Origin: UBA1672 sp964351365
Lineage (GTDB): Bacteria; Pseudomonadota; Alphaproteobacteria; Micavibrionales; Micavibrionaceae
Reading direction: 5' to 3'
Length of the DNA: 64,000 nt
Assembly (NCBI GenBank): GCA_964351365.1
Contig: CAYGNP010000005.1
Coordinates: forward strand, 43,414 to 107,413
Shown one piece after another: positions 43,569-52,168 of the stretch. The translations under genes were made by a program, and so were the position numbers. Position 1 is the stretch's first letter. The number at the start of each line of letters is the position of its first letter. The notes under the pieces are model-generated. The model searched no databases. It was not told the DNA's origin and saw only the letters and a program-made list of their open reading frames with translations.

Positions 43569-44711
43569 ATGGCAAAAGAAATTCTAATGTCGTCAGACAC
43601 GGAAGCCTTTCTGGGAAAACCTCTGGTGGATTTTATCAAATCCCTGCCAGATGATCTGATACCTCGCGCTATTTTCTCCCCCGTTGATGCTGATAATACC
43701 GGTTTTTGGGACGCCACGGGTGACCAGGCATGGCGCCATGCCCTTGTAACGCAAATCGGCGCCGATTCAAAATTTGAACAAAGGCTCGTTTCATCCTTGC
43801 GCGGCGAGAACCGCTCCCCCGCAGAAGCTTACCCTTCCTTATACGCAATCAGACTTGCGAAAATTGATGATAAAATGGCCTTCCTTGCGCAAATAGCTAA
43901 TCTCCCACCCGGCTCTCTCAAACCCGAAGATTTTTCTGTTACAGAAAGAGATTTGGAAACATTCGTGCTCTTCCACGAGCTAACGCATATCAGCAAACAT
44001 ATATTTGCAGACGCTAGCGCCGAATATGAAGGCGACAAATTCGCATTTGAATTATACAAACAAGCCTATGAAAAAGGGCTGGTAGAAGCAACGCCAGCGC
44101 AAATGATGGCAGAGTGGGAAAAAATTCGCGCCCTGGCCGCACCTAAACTCATGACCAATAACGATCGTAATCATTACTTAACCACGCTCGCCACAAGAGA
44201 TGGCGAGCCATTTGATCAAGATACGCTAGACGCCTTAACTGATGAATTTCTGCATTTAGGTGACCAAATTTCTCTGGCCGCTTCTCGTGACGGCGACGTC
44301 TCCCCTGAAGACCGGTTTTCATATTACTATTCATACAGTCTTACAGATGGTCAATCAGATCGATATACAGAACTAAGCATGGATGAAAATTTAACTGACG
44401 AACAGAGAATCAAACTCTTCATAGAGACCGCGGGCTTAACACCCGAACAGCGCGAAGAAGCTGAAGCCGAAATAAATAAAGAACTCATAAAAAAAGGCAA
44501 TGTTCGCTTCGATGCTGACCCAAAACTGCAATATAAAATCATCTCGGAAATGCTGGCAAACGGCGCATTTGAAAACTCCGAAGAAGTCACCTACGTGATG
44601 CAAAAATTTCTGGACTCTGCCCGCGAACTCGCCCCCGAAACATTCGGCGTAACAGCAGCAGAGCAAAACGCAACACCAGCCGCTACACCAGCCCTCCAAG
44701 CCAAACCCTAA
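43569..44711 (+). CDS. Putative HEXXH zinc metallopeptidase, unknown family
   Basis: A 380-residue cytoplasmic-looking protein (no signal or membrane segment). VLFHELTHISKHIF at residues 133-146 is an HEXXH zinc-binding motif, and acidic residues in ASAEYEGDKFAFELY about 15 positions later could supply the third ligand, as in gluzincin-like enzymes. The rest is helical and acidic, ending in an A/T/P-rich tail. I do not recognise the family. AAGGTG lies 6 bp before the ATG. Its stop overlaps the end of ftsH by four bases in convergent orientation. Confidence 0.7.
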   Translation: MAKEILMSSDTEAFLGKPLVDFIKSLPDDLIPRAIFSPVDADNTGFWDATGDQAWRHALVTQIGADSKFEQRLVSSLRGENRSPAEAYPSLYAIRLAKIDDKMAFLAQIANLPPGSLKPEDFSVTERDLETFVLFHELTHISKHIFADASAEYEGDKFAFELYKQAYEKGLVEATPAQMMAEWEKIRALAAPKLMTNNDRNHYLTTLATRDGEPFDQDTLDALTDEFLHLGDQISLAASRDGDVSPEDRFSYYYSYSLTDGQSDRYTELSMDENLTDEQRIKLFIETAGLTPEQREEAEAEINKELIKKGNVRFDADPKLQYKIISEMLANGAFENSEEVTYVMQKFLDSARELAPETFGVTAAEQNATPAATPALQAKP

Positions 44712-46621
44712 GCAGTCGTCGGAACTCTTCCACCTTTTTTGCCACCACCGCTCGGCACACTTCCTCCGCCCGAAGGCACAGAAGAGCGCGGCTTGTCATC
44801 CTCATCATCATCCGGATCATGCCGCAGCAACGTCTCCCCGCGCAGCAACGACTTGATCTCATCCCCGCTCAACAACTCATATTCCAGCAAAGCTTTGGCA
44901 ATAATATGCAAATCATCAATATTCTCGGTTATGATCTTCTTCGCCTTATCATATCCCTCATCAATAAACCTTCGCACCTCGGCGTCAATCTTGTTTTCCA
45001 TCGCCTCGGATATACGCCGCTCCCTATAACTCGACGGATCATCACCATAATTGACCATACCAATCTCATCACTCAGGCCCCATTGCATTACCATCGCCCG
45101 CGCCATCGCGCTCACCTGCTGGATATCGCCGGACGCGCCGTTGGTTACATGCTCCTTACCAAAAATGACCTCCTCGGCCACGCGCCCGCCCATCCCGACA
45201 GACAAATTCGCCCGCATCTTCGCCAAAGAATAGCTATACCGGTCACCTTCAGGCAAGCGCATCACCATCCCCAAAGCCTGCCCACGCGGAACAATCGTTG
45301 CCTTATGGATCGGGTCAGATTCCGGTTCATGCAGGGTCACAAGCGCATGCCCCGCCTCATGATACGCGGTCAGTTTCTTCTCCGCCTCATTCATCGCCAT
45401 AGATCTGCGCTCCGCGCCCATCATGACCTTGTCCTTGGCATCTTCCAGATCATCCATGCCGATCACCCGCTTATTGCGCCGCGCCGCAAGCAACGCCGCC
45501 TCATTCACCAGATTCGCCAGCTCCGCACCGGAAAATCCGGGCGTACCGCGCGCAATAATCGACGCATCAACATTATTCGCCAGCGGCACAGTGCGCATAT
45601 GCACCTTCAGAATTTTCTCCCGCCCCTTCACATCCGGCAAAGGCACGGTAATCTGCCGGTCAAACCGGCCAGGACGGAGCAACGCCGGGTCAAGCACATC
45701 CGCCCGGTTCGTCGCGGCCAGAATAATCACACCCTCCGTGGCATCAAACCCGTCCATCTCAACCAACATCTGGTTGAGGGTCTGCTCGCGCTCGTCATTC
45801 CCTCCGCCATAGCCTGCGCCGCGGTGACGGCCCACCGCATCAATCTCGTCAATAAAGATAATACACGGCGCATTCTTGCGCCCCTGCTCAAACATATCGC
45901 GCACGCGGCTTGCACCAACGCCGACAAACATCTCCACGAAATCTGAACCGGAAATACTGAAAAACGGAACGCCCGCCTCACCGGCCACCGCCCGCGCAAT
46001 CAAGGTCTTACCCGTCCCCGGCGGCCCAACCAGCAACGCGCCCTTCGGAATTTTCCCGCCCAGTCTCTGGAACTTCTGCGGATCTTTAAGGAACTCAACA
46101 ACTTCCTCCAGATCCTGCTTGGCCTCTTCAATCCCCGCAACATCTTCAAACGTAATCTTTCCCTGCTTCTCCGTCAGCATCTTCGCGCGTGACTTCCCAA
46201 ACCCCATCGCGCCGCCGCCGCCTTTGCCATTCATCTGACGCAAAATAAACAACCAGAATCCAATCAACAAAATGATTGGGAAAAACGAGAGCAACACATC
46301 AAAAAACCTGTTCGGCGGATCAGGCTGCTCCGCAGAGATCGAAACATTTGTCCCATTCAACCGGTCCACAACATTCTCATAGGGCGGAACCTTCACCGTA
46401 AACCCTGTGCTCTGGCCGGCATATTTGCCGTGCACATCGCTGCCCTTGATAATCACTTCTGAAATCTTGCCACTTTGCGCATCACGCATAAAATCGCTGT
46501 AGCTAAGGGTTTCACCACCACCCAGAGCGCTCTTGTTAGCCTCCTGCGCCACATTCAACAGCACAAGCACCACAAGCCCGATCACCAGCCACAAAACAAG
46601 GTTTTTATTAATATTATTCAC
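44708..46621 (-). CDS. ftsH: ATP-dependent zinc metalloprotease FtsH
   Basis: A 637-residue membrane-anchored AAA+ protease. It has two N-terminal membrane helices (~8-24, ~107-126) around a periplasmic domain. Walker A GPPGTGKT (199-206), Walker B IIFIDEIDAVG, the second region of homology ATNRADVLDPALLRPGRFD and the zinc site HEAGH (421-425) are present. It degrades membrane and regulatory proteins. The start is GTG 46621 with AGGA upstream. tilS lies 64 bp upstream on the same strand, as usual in this class. The Ser/Gly/Pro-rich tail repeats GGGSVPSGGG. Confidence 0.97.
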   Translation of the reverse strand: MNNINKNLVLWLVIGLVVLVLLNVAQEANKSALGGGETLSYSDFMRDAQSGKISEVIIKGSDVHGKYAGQSTGFTVKVPPYENVVDRLNGTNVSISAEQPDPPNRFFDVLLSFFPIILLIGFWLFILRQMNGKGGGGAMGFGKSRAKMLTEKQGKITFEDVAGIEEAKQDLEEVVEFLKDPQKFQRLGGKIPKGALLVGPPGTGKTLIARAVAGEAGVPFFSISGSDFVEMFVGVGASRVRDMFEQGRKNAPCIIFIDEIDAVGRHRGAGYGGGNDEREQTLNQMLVEMDGFDATEGVIILAATNRADVLDPALLRPGRFDRQITVPLPDVKGREKILKVHMRTVPLANNVDASIIARGTPGFSGAELANLVNEAALLAARRNKRVIGMDDLEDAKDKVMMGAERRSMAMNEAEKKLTAYHEAGHALVTLHEPESDPIHKATIVPRGQALGMVMRLPEGDRYSYSLAKMRANLSVGMGGRVAEEVIFGKEHVTNGASGDIQQVSAMARAMVMQWGLSDEIGMVNYGDDPSSYRERRISEAMENKIDAEVRRFIDEGYDKAKKIITENIDDLHIIAKALLEYELLSGDEIKSLLRGETLLRHDPDDDEDDKPRSSVPSGGGSVPSGGGKKGGRVPTTA

Positions 46622-46685
46622 GAAGATCCATCCTGCATTTTTACAATAAGACCCTTATCATAGGCCGTATTCATAAAATTACAAT

Positions 46686-47687
46686 TTACAATTTCGTAAT
46701 CTTAAGAAATCCATGACCTTTATATTTGCAATAATCATCCCGCTCAAACGAAAGACCCCCAAGCGTGCGCTTGCGAAAAGCCCCCGCCTGCATCAAATCA
46801 CGACACAAAGCCTCCACCCGCGACAGGCGCGCGCCGTAATCCCTGCCTTCTGCTAACCGCTCCATCGTCATCAAAATGACCCGCAGGACAATCTCCTCAG
46901 GCAAATCACGGAGCAAATCATACTTAAATACGATACGTTTTGAACTAGAGGAAAATAAACAATTATCATAAGAACTTAAAGCGATTCTCTCTAACGCATC
47001 GCGCGCCCGTGCAAAGCGCGCCGCCGCTGTTACAATCCTCTGCGTTGTGAAACCCTCCCGCGCCAGCACATCCATACTCCCCCGCAGCCGCACCCGCGCA
47101 AAAGCCTCACTCTCATTTGATGGATCCTCCACATAATCAATCCCCCGCGCTGCGCAATACGCCAGAATATCGGCCTTGCCTAAATCAAGCATTGGCCGGC
47201 ACAAAATCATATCCCCCCGCTCCTGCCGGTGCGCCATACACGCCAAACCATCAAGCCCGCTGCCCTTGGCCAGCCGGAACAAAAACGTCTCCGCCTGATC
47301 ATCCCTATGATGCCCCAAAAACAAATGCATAAGGCCGCGCTCTTTCATATACCCCTGCATGAGATCATACCGCGCCTGACGCGCCCGCTCCTGAATACGC
47401 GCCGCCGCGCCATCATGCTCCCGCGTCAGAATATGCGCCTGAATCCCTTCAATGTCCTGCAAACGCCCCCAGACACTCGCTGCCTCCTGCGCGGAATTCT
47501 CTCTCAATCCATGATCCACAATCAACGCATGCACCGCCCCCTCGTGATGCGCCCGCAACGCATGCACAAGTGCCATGCTATCCGGCCCACCGGAAACACC
47601 CACGGCGACACCGCGACTTTTATCTATATCTGGAAAATTTTCGCTCAAAGAGCGCTTGAACACATCATCAAAATCAGAGCTCACCAT
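46686..47687 (-). CDS. tilS: tRNA(Ile)-lysidine synthase
   Basis: A 333-residue enzyme that converts C34 of tRNA-Ile(CAU) to lysidine, allowing AUA decoding. The P-loop-like PP-motif is VSGGPDSMAL (31-40), followed by LFLGHHRDDQAETFLFRLAKGSG, typical of the family. The ATG at 47687 has AGGTGG 6-7 bp upstream; a TTG at 47708 is less likely. It lies 29 bp after cpoB. The C-terminal domain is short. Confidence 0.93.
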   Translation of the reverse strand: MVSSDFDDVFKRSLSENFPDIDKSRGVAVGVSGGPDSMALVHALRAHHEGAVHALIVDHGLRENSAQEAASVWGRLQDIEGIQAHILTREHDGAAARIQERARQARYDLMQGYMKERGLMHLFLGHHRDDQAETFLFRLAKGSGLDGLACMAHRQERGDMILCRPMLDLGKADILAYCAARGIDYVEDPSNESEAFARVRLRGSMDVLAREGFTTQRIVTAAARFARARDALERIALSSYDNCLFSSSSKRIVFKYDLLRDLPEEIVLRVILMTMERLAEGRDYGARLSRVEALCRDLMQAGAFRKRTLGGLSFERDDYCKYKGHGFLKITKL

Positions 47688-47716
47688 AAACGGCCCACCT
47701 GACCACAACCACCCCT

Positions 47717-48559
47717 TTACTGGCAGTCAATCTTCTTCATTTCCGATTCCGTGCGGTTCAAAACCGGCAGCGACGAGTCCGAATATTCTTTCTTGAGCTG
47801 CTTGAACGCAATACACGCATCATCACTCTTACCAAGCCCCGCCAGAGACATGCCAAGCTTCAACAAATTGCTCGCCGCCTTTGATCCCTTCGGATAATCC
47901 TGATACCCTTGCGCAAACGCCCGCGCCGCGCGGTCATAATTCCCCCGCACATAAAATGTCTCGCCATACCAATACTGCGCATTAGCGGCCAGATCACTAT
48001 CTGAATAATCCCTCAAAAACGTTGCAAACTCTTTTTCCGCCCGCTCAAAATCACGCGCCTTGATAAAAGAATACGCATAATCATACGCCCTTGGCGCCCC
48101 ATCCTTCGAGGACACATCACCGCCTTGCGCAGATTGACTGATCGTCCCCAGAATTTGCCCCTCAGAGTCAGACGCAGAAATCTGCGCCCCACCCGCCTGC
48201 GGCTCAGGATCGCTCTCAAGAACAGCAGCAGGCGCATCAACCAGCTCCTCTTCTTCCTCAATCACTTGCGGCCCACCTAATGATACAGGCGCATCAGATC
48301 GCTCAGCGCCCTCTTCACCAAACCGGCTGTTAATGCCCTGTCGCACCGCATCCAGCTCGTCGCGCAGTCGCCTGATCTCGTAATTTTGTTCCTCGATCTG
48401 CCCGGTCAAACGCCGGATTTCCTTCTCCAGCTCCTGAAACCGGATCTCTGCCGCCGCCGCTTGCGACTGCGCAAAAGCAGGAACTCCCGAAAACGGAAAA
48501 GCAGCCCCCCCGCAAAGAAGAGCCGCTATAACCAGACTATGTTTAATCCCAATCCGCAT
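47717..48559 (-). CDS. cpoB: Tol-Pal system protein CpoB/YbgF
   Basis: A 280-residue periplasmic protein with a signal peptide (ending AFAQS). A coiled-coil (~37-80: RFQELEKEIRRLTGQ) mediates trimerisation, then a linker rich in E, A and G leads to TPR repeats (~155-275: YSFIKARDFERAEKEF, NAQYWYGETFYVRGNY). CpoB coordinates Tol-driven outer-membrane constriction with septal peptidoglycan synthesis. It lies between pal and tilS. The tol genes upstream of pal are not in the window. Confidence 0.93.
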   Translation of the reverse strand: MRIGIKHSLVIAALLCGGAAFPFSGVPAFAQSQAAAAEIRFQELEKEIRRLTGQIEEQNYEIRRLRDELDAVRQGINSRFGEEGAERSDAPVSLGGPQVIEEEEELVDAPAAVLESDPEPQAGGAQISASDSEGQILGTISQSAQGGDVSSKDGAPRAYDYAYSFIKARDFERAEKEFATFLRDYSDSDLAANAQYWYGETFYVRGNYDRAARAFAQGYQDYPKGSKAASNLLKLGMSLAGLGKSDDACIAFKQLKKEYSDSSLPVLNRTESEMKKIDCQ

Positions 48560-48562
48560 ACC

Positions 48563-49075
48563 TTACCGAACTTTCGTTACGCTCCGGCGATTTTGCGCCC
48601 ATGCATTTTCATTAGATCCAGGAACAGCCGGACGCTCCTTACCATAGCTCAATGTCGTCACGCGTGACGGATTAACCCCAAGCGCCACAAGATAATTCTG
48701 CACCGCGTTCGCACGGCGCGCACCCAGCGCAAGGTTATACTCACGTGTGCCGCGTTCATCCGCATGACCTTCAATCACAACACCCACATTGGTATATTGC
48801 GCAAGCCACGCCGCTTGGTTCTCAAGGGTCTGGCGCGCATTCACCGTCAAATCAGAGCTATCCGTATCAAAGAAAATGCGGTCACCAACATTAATCACAA
48901 GATCCGCCTGAGATCCCGGAACAGGCGCAGTTTCATCAACATAGACACTATCTGCATTCCCAAGGCCGACACCATTTGGGTCAAACTCATTTAGAGGAGC
49001 ATCAGTCTTAGCCTTACTCGCACACCCACCGACCAGTAAAATTGTCCCTGCAATCATAACATAACGCGCAAACAT
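48563..49075 (-). CDS. pal: Peptidoglycan-associated lipoprotein Pal
   Basis: A 170-residue outer-membrane lipoprotein: the signal ends in LLVGGCAS. The OmpA-like domain has IFFDTDSSDLT, VVIEGHADERGTREYNLALGARRA and VTTLSYGKERP. It anchors the outer membrane to peptidoglycan within Tol-Pal. The start is ATG 49075 with AAAGGA 10 bp upstream. cpoB follows after 3 bp. Confidence 0.95.
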   Translation of the reverse strand: MFARYVMIAGTILLVGGCASKAKTDAPLNEFDPNGVGLGNADSVYVDETAPVPGSQADLVINVGDRIFFDTDSSDLTVNARQTLENQAAWLAQYTNVGVVIEGHADERGTREYNLALGARRANAVQNYLVALGVNPSRVTTLSYGKERPAVPGSNENAWAQNRRSVTKVR

Positions 49076-49219
49076 CTTTGTGTTTCCTTTCAAACTCAAA
49101 ATTTAAATCTTGTATTATAGAGTTAATACCGAATCATCTCGCATGCAAGCCCTCCTCAGGACTTCTCCCCGTGAAATAAAAAAAATATCACGGTGATGCA
49201 TCTATGCAACTACCACTTC

Positions 49220-49265
49220 GTCATTCTGACCACCCCCCTGTCATTCTGAGCAAAGCGAAGAATCT
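49220..49265. repeat. GTCATTCTGAGC...GAAGAATCT dispersed repeat
   Basis: Two partial units, GTCATTCTGAC and the longer GTCATTCTGAGCAAAGCGAAGAATCT, lie in the 230-bp gap between the SirB1-like gene and pal. Close relatives lie at 58638-58685 and 63953-64000. Sequences of this kind are widespread in unrelated bacterial genomes. Their function is unknown. Confidence 0.7.
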
Positions 49266-49305
49266 ATTACCCCCTCATCCATGCCTCTCTTGCTGTAACC
49301 CTGCC

Positions 49306-50145
49306 CTAAACCCTGCCCTGCAAATCACGCAAAAGATTGAGCGCCTCCTGCCGGTCATAATGATTGGGCGCGCGCTCCACATACCCCTCCAGCGCCGCAA
49401 TTGCCTTCTTCGGAGAATCCGTCCGCGCATAAAGAACACCCGCATCCAAAAGCAACCTGTATTCATCCGGGCACAACATTCTCATCCGCTCCACCACCTC
49501 CAGCGCGATCGCATAATCCCCCATCTCGATGCGCCGCAGCTTCAGCACATTGCACACATCAACAACAATGTCCCGCGCCGCCCGCACTTGAGTGTAGTCT
49601 GATTTGATCTCCGCCTTGGCACCAAGAATTTCCTTCACGGCCGCACGCATATGATGGGCCTCAACGGGCATACACCCGCGCGCCGGATCAAACAAAACCC
49701 GCTGCCCCGCATGCTCCATCCTGCAAAATATCTGCCCCGGAACGCTCAGGGCGCATACATCCCACCCCGCATGACGCGCCGCATCCAGGCACAAAACCCC
49801 GATCATCATCGCACTCCCGCTACCCCGCTCCAGCGTGCGCATAACATCAAAACTCTCCAAAGGCTCATGATCGGGCGGATCAAGCTGATAAACCTCAAAA
49901 ACATGCTTGAGTGCCGCAAGGCGCACCCCCCAATCATCCGCACTGCCAGCAGCAACAAGCTCATCATAACGTGCCCGCACATCCTGCACATAGCGCTTTA
50001 ACTGCCGGTTATATCGTAAAGTTTTTTGAGCCGCCTCCCCACCGGCCACCACAGCAAGCAAACACAGCCCCAAATCGACATCTTCCTCAACCGCCTGTGC
50101 GGCCTTCTTCAAATAGGATACTGAATCAAACCCCTCATCCATCAT
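49306..50145 (-). CDS. SirB1-family transglutaminase-like protein with TPR
   Basis: A 280-residue protein from the ATG at 50145, which is one base after the preceding stop; the longer frame to 50265 would overlap that gene. Residues ~35-190 resemble the SirB1/transglutaminase-like fold (YDELVAAG, ERGSGSAMMIGVLCLDAARHAG with the family serine/cysteine region). A TPR-like tail (~225-275: LDAGVLYARTDSPKKAIAAL) follows. The biochemical role of SirB1 proteins is not established. It is coupled to the BON-domain lipoprotein gene. Confidence 0.8.
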   Translation of the reverse strand: MMDEGFDSVSYLKKAAQAVEEDVDLGLCLLAVVAGGEAAQKTLRYNRQLKRYVQDVRARYDELVAAGSADDWGVRLAALKHVFEVYQLDPPDHEPLESFDVMRTLERGSGSAMMIGVLCLDAARHAGWDVCALSVPGQIFCRMEHAGQRVLFDPARGCMPVEAHHMRAAVKEILGAKAEIKSDYTQVRAARDIVVDVCNVLKLRRIEMGDYAIALEVVERMRMLCPDEYRLLLDAGVLYARTDSPKKAIAALEGYVERAPNHYDRQEALNLLRDLQGRV

Positions 50146-50146
50146 A

Positions 50147-50845
50147 TTACTGATAGACACTGTCCTCACTCCACTGAATGGGCTTATTGCTCGCATTCCC
50201 ACCCTGATTGATTTCCCCCTGCTGCTGATAATCAGGCGCGCTATTTGCAATTTCCGGCTGCCCAACCAACTTCACATAGCTCGCAACCCTGTTCACATTC
50301 GGGATATTACGCGCAATATCAATCACATGATCCAGCTCCGCCTGATTCTGCGCAAAGCCCATCAGGTAAATTGTCCCCTGTACCGTATCAATCGAGTAAT
50401 TAATCGACTCCACCTCTTTGTCAAAAATCAGCGCGGTGCGCAAACGCCCACTAATCCATGCATCCTTGGCATAACCGACAAACCCCTCACTATCGGCAAC
50501 CTTAATCTCGTTAATCACCTGCACAACGCCTGGTGTCTGCCACGCAAGACGCACGGCCTCAACGCGGTGCTGCGGCTCTTGAACAACTCCCGTAATCAGA
50601 ACCCGCCCCTGATTAACGGTCAGGTCAAGCTTGGTGAACATATTCACATTATAGGAAAACCATTTCTCATTGATCTGCGTTTGTATCCATGCATCACTGC
50701 CCGCGCGTGATATCCCGCCTTCCTGCACAGCGGCCGTGCCAACGGCCACTCCCGCACCCACAGCCAGAGGCGCACAGGACGAAAGCGCAAACCCCGCCAA
50801 AATAAGTAGAGGAAACCTTGAAGAGCTGCGAGGGGAAAAAACCAT
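50147..50845 (-). CDS. BON-domain outer-membrane lipoprotein (DolP/OsmY-like)
   Basis: A 232-residue lipoprotein with lipobox ALSSC. Two BON domains are visible: TQINEKWFSYNV...VLITGVVQEPQHRVEAV, then SGRLRTALIFDKEVES...YLMGFAQNQAELDHVIDIA. BON proteins such as DolP (YraP) guard outer-membrane integrity. In many proteobacteria dolP follows yraN, as here. The start is ATG 50845; a longer frame to 50902 overlaps yraN. Confidence 0.87.
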   Translation of the reverse strand: MVFSPRSSSRFPLLILAGFALSSCAPLAVGAGVAVGTAAVQEGGISRAGSDAWIQTQINEKWFSYNVNMFTKLDLTVNQGRVLITGVVQEPQHRVEAVRLAWQTPGVVQVINEIKVADSEGFVGYAKDAWISGRLRTALIFDKEVESINYSIDTVQGTIYLMGFAQNQAELDHVIDIARNIPNVNRVASYVKLVGQPEIANSAPDYQQQGEINQGGNASNKPIQWSEDSVYQ

Positions 50846-50883
50846 ATCTTTAAATCCAATATCTAGTGATTCTATATCCTCTA

Positions 50884-51246
50884 TTATGCCCCTGCTTCCC
50901 ACGCATTGTCCAGATGCGTAATCTGAAACGGCTTTGCAATCGCAATCACATCAAATCTCATACCCCGCCCCATCATCTCAGGATGTTCACTCAAATAATA
51001 GAGCGCCGATTTCTCGATGCGTGTGCGCGCCCTCGCAGTAATAGACTCCAGGGCTTCTGCAGTACTCTGGCGAATTTTCACCTCCACGAAACACAAAATA
51101 TGCTCTTTTTCCACAATCAGATCAATTTCCCCGAATTTGGTCTTATACCGCCGCGCCAGAATATTATAACCCTGCTGCAGCAAATACTGCGCGGCCATAT
51201 CCTCACCCTGCACGCCCACCGCGTGGTTTGTTGAATGAATCCCCAT
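50884..51246 (-). CDS. yraN: YraN family endonuclease-like protein (UPF0102)
   Basis: A 120-residue protein with a restriction-endonuclease-like fold. The core motif is FGEIDLIVEKEHILCFVEVKIRQS (GEID...EVK), as in UPF0102 proteins. Its cellular role is not settled. Its ATG overlaps the rsmI stop by one base (TGATG), so translation is coupled. The order rsmI-yraN-dolP matches the E. coli neighbourhood. Confidence 0.92.
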   Translation of the reverse strand: MGIHSTNHAVGVQGEDMAAQYLLQQGYNILARRYKTKFGEIDLIVEKEHILCFVEVKIRQSTAEALESITARARTRIEKSALYYLSEHPEMMGRGMRFDVIAIAKPFQITHLDNAWEAGA

Positions 51247-52109
51247 CAGATTTTCCCCTCCGACACTTGCAACACCAACGCATAAACATCCGATTTTTTC
51301 ATCCCCGTCATCCCCGCAACATGCGCAGCAATTTCAGACGTGCGCATGTTTTTTAAAGCTGCTTTGATCATCTCAATAACCTCCGCCTCATCATATGCAC
51401 GCTCAACCGGCGGCGCAATCACCAGCACGATCTCCCCCTTCGGCGCGCCATGAGCCTCATAATGCGCAATCAAATCCTGCACACTTGCCTTGCGCACCTC
51501 CTCATACATCTTGGTAATCTCCCGCACCACCGCAACAACGCGCGCTGGCCCCATCACCTGTGCAATATCCGCCAAAGCCGCGGCTAATCTCGGCGCAGTC
51601 TCAAACGCCAAAATCGTGGACGGCACCCGCGCCCACCGCTCAATCACCTCGCGCCGTGCCTTGGTTTTAGGCGGCAAAAATCCGATAAACGAAAACGCAT
51701 CGCTCGGCATCCCTGAAATCTGCAACGCCGCCAGCGGCGCGCTCGCCCCCGGCACACTCGTCACAATAAGACCTGCCGCGCGGCAATCCACCACGAGCTT
51801 GTACCCCGGATCATTAATCAGCGGCATCCCCGCATCACTCACCAGCGCAACCGCCATTCCCCCTTGAATATCCGCAACAACGCGCGCCCTCGCATCGGCA
51901 TCACTATGGTCGTGATATACCCGCATCCGCGTTTCAATGCCATGCGCCTTCATCAGCTTGCCCGAAACACGTGTATCTTCGCACAAAATAATATCCACAC
52001 TCCGCAGCGTATCAATCGCCCGCAAAGACATATCGCGCAAATTCCCGATTGGCGTGGCCACCAGATACAATCCGCGCGCCAAATCGTGATTACCCTCTAG
52101 ATTTTTCAT
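51246..52109 (-). CDS. rsmI: 16S rRNA (cytidine1402-2'-O)-methyltransferase
   Basis: A 287-residue SAM-dependent tetrapyrrole-methylase-fold enzyme that methylates the 2'-OH of C1402 in 16S rRNA. It shows GLYLVATPIGNLRDMSLRAID, ILCEDTRVSGKL, VALVSDAGMPLINDPGYKL and VPGASAPLAAL. It is divergent from the LpoA-like gene with a 59-bp spacer, an arrangement also seen in gammaproteobacteria. Confidence 0.95.
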   Translation of the reverse strand: MKNLEGNHDLARGLYLVATPIGNLRDMSLRAIDTLRSVDIILCEDTRVSGKLMKAHGIETRMRVYHDHSDADARARVVADIQGGMAVALVSDAGMPLINDPGYKLVVDCRAAGLIVTSVPGASAPLAALQISGMPSDAFSFIGFLPPKTKARREVIERWARVPSTILAFETAPRLAAALADIAQVMGPARVVAVVREITKMYEEVRKASVQDLIAHYEAHGAPKGEIVLVIAPPVERAYDEAEVIEMIKAALKNMRTSEIAAHVAGMTGMKKSDVYALVLQVSEGKI

Positions 52110-52168
52110 GAAACCTTCTCTACTGTTTCAAAATACCCATATCCTATATTAAAGAGAATAACAAACGC

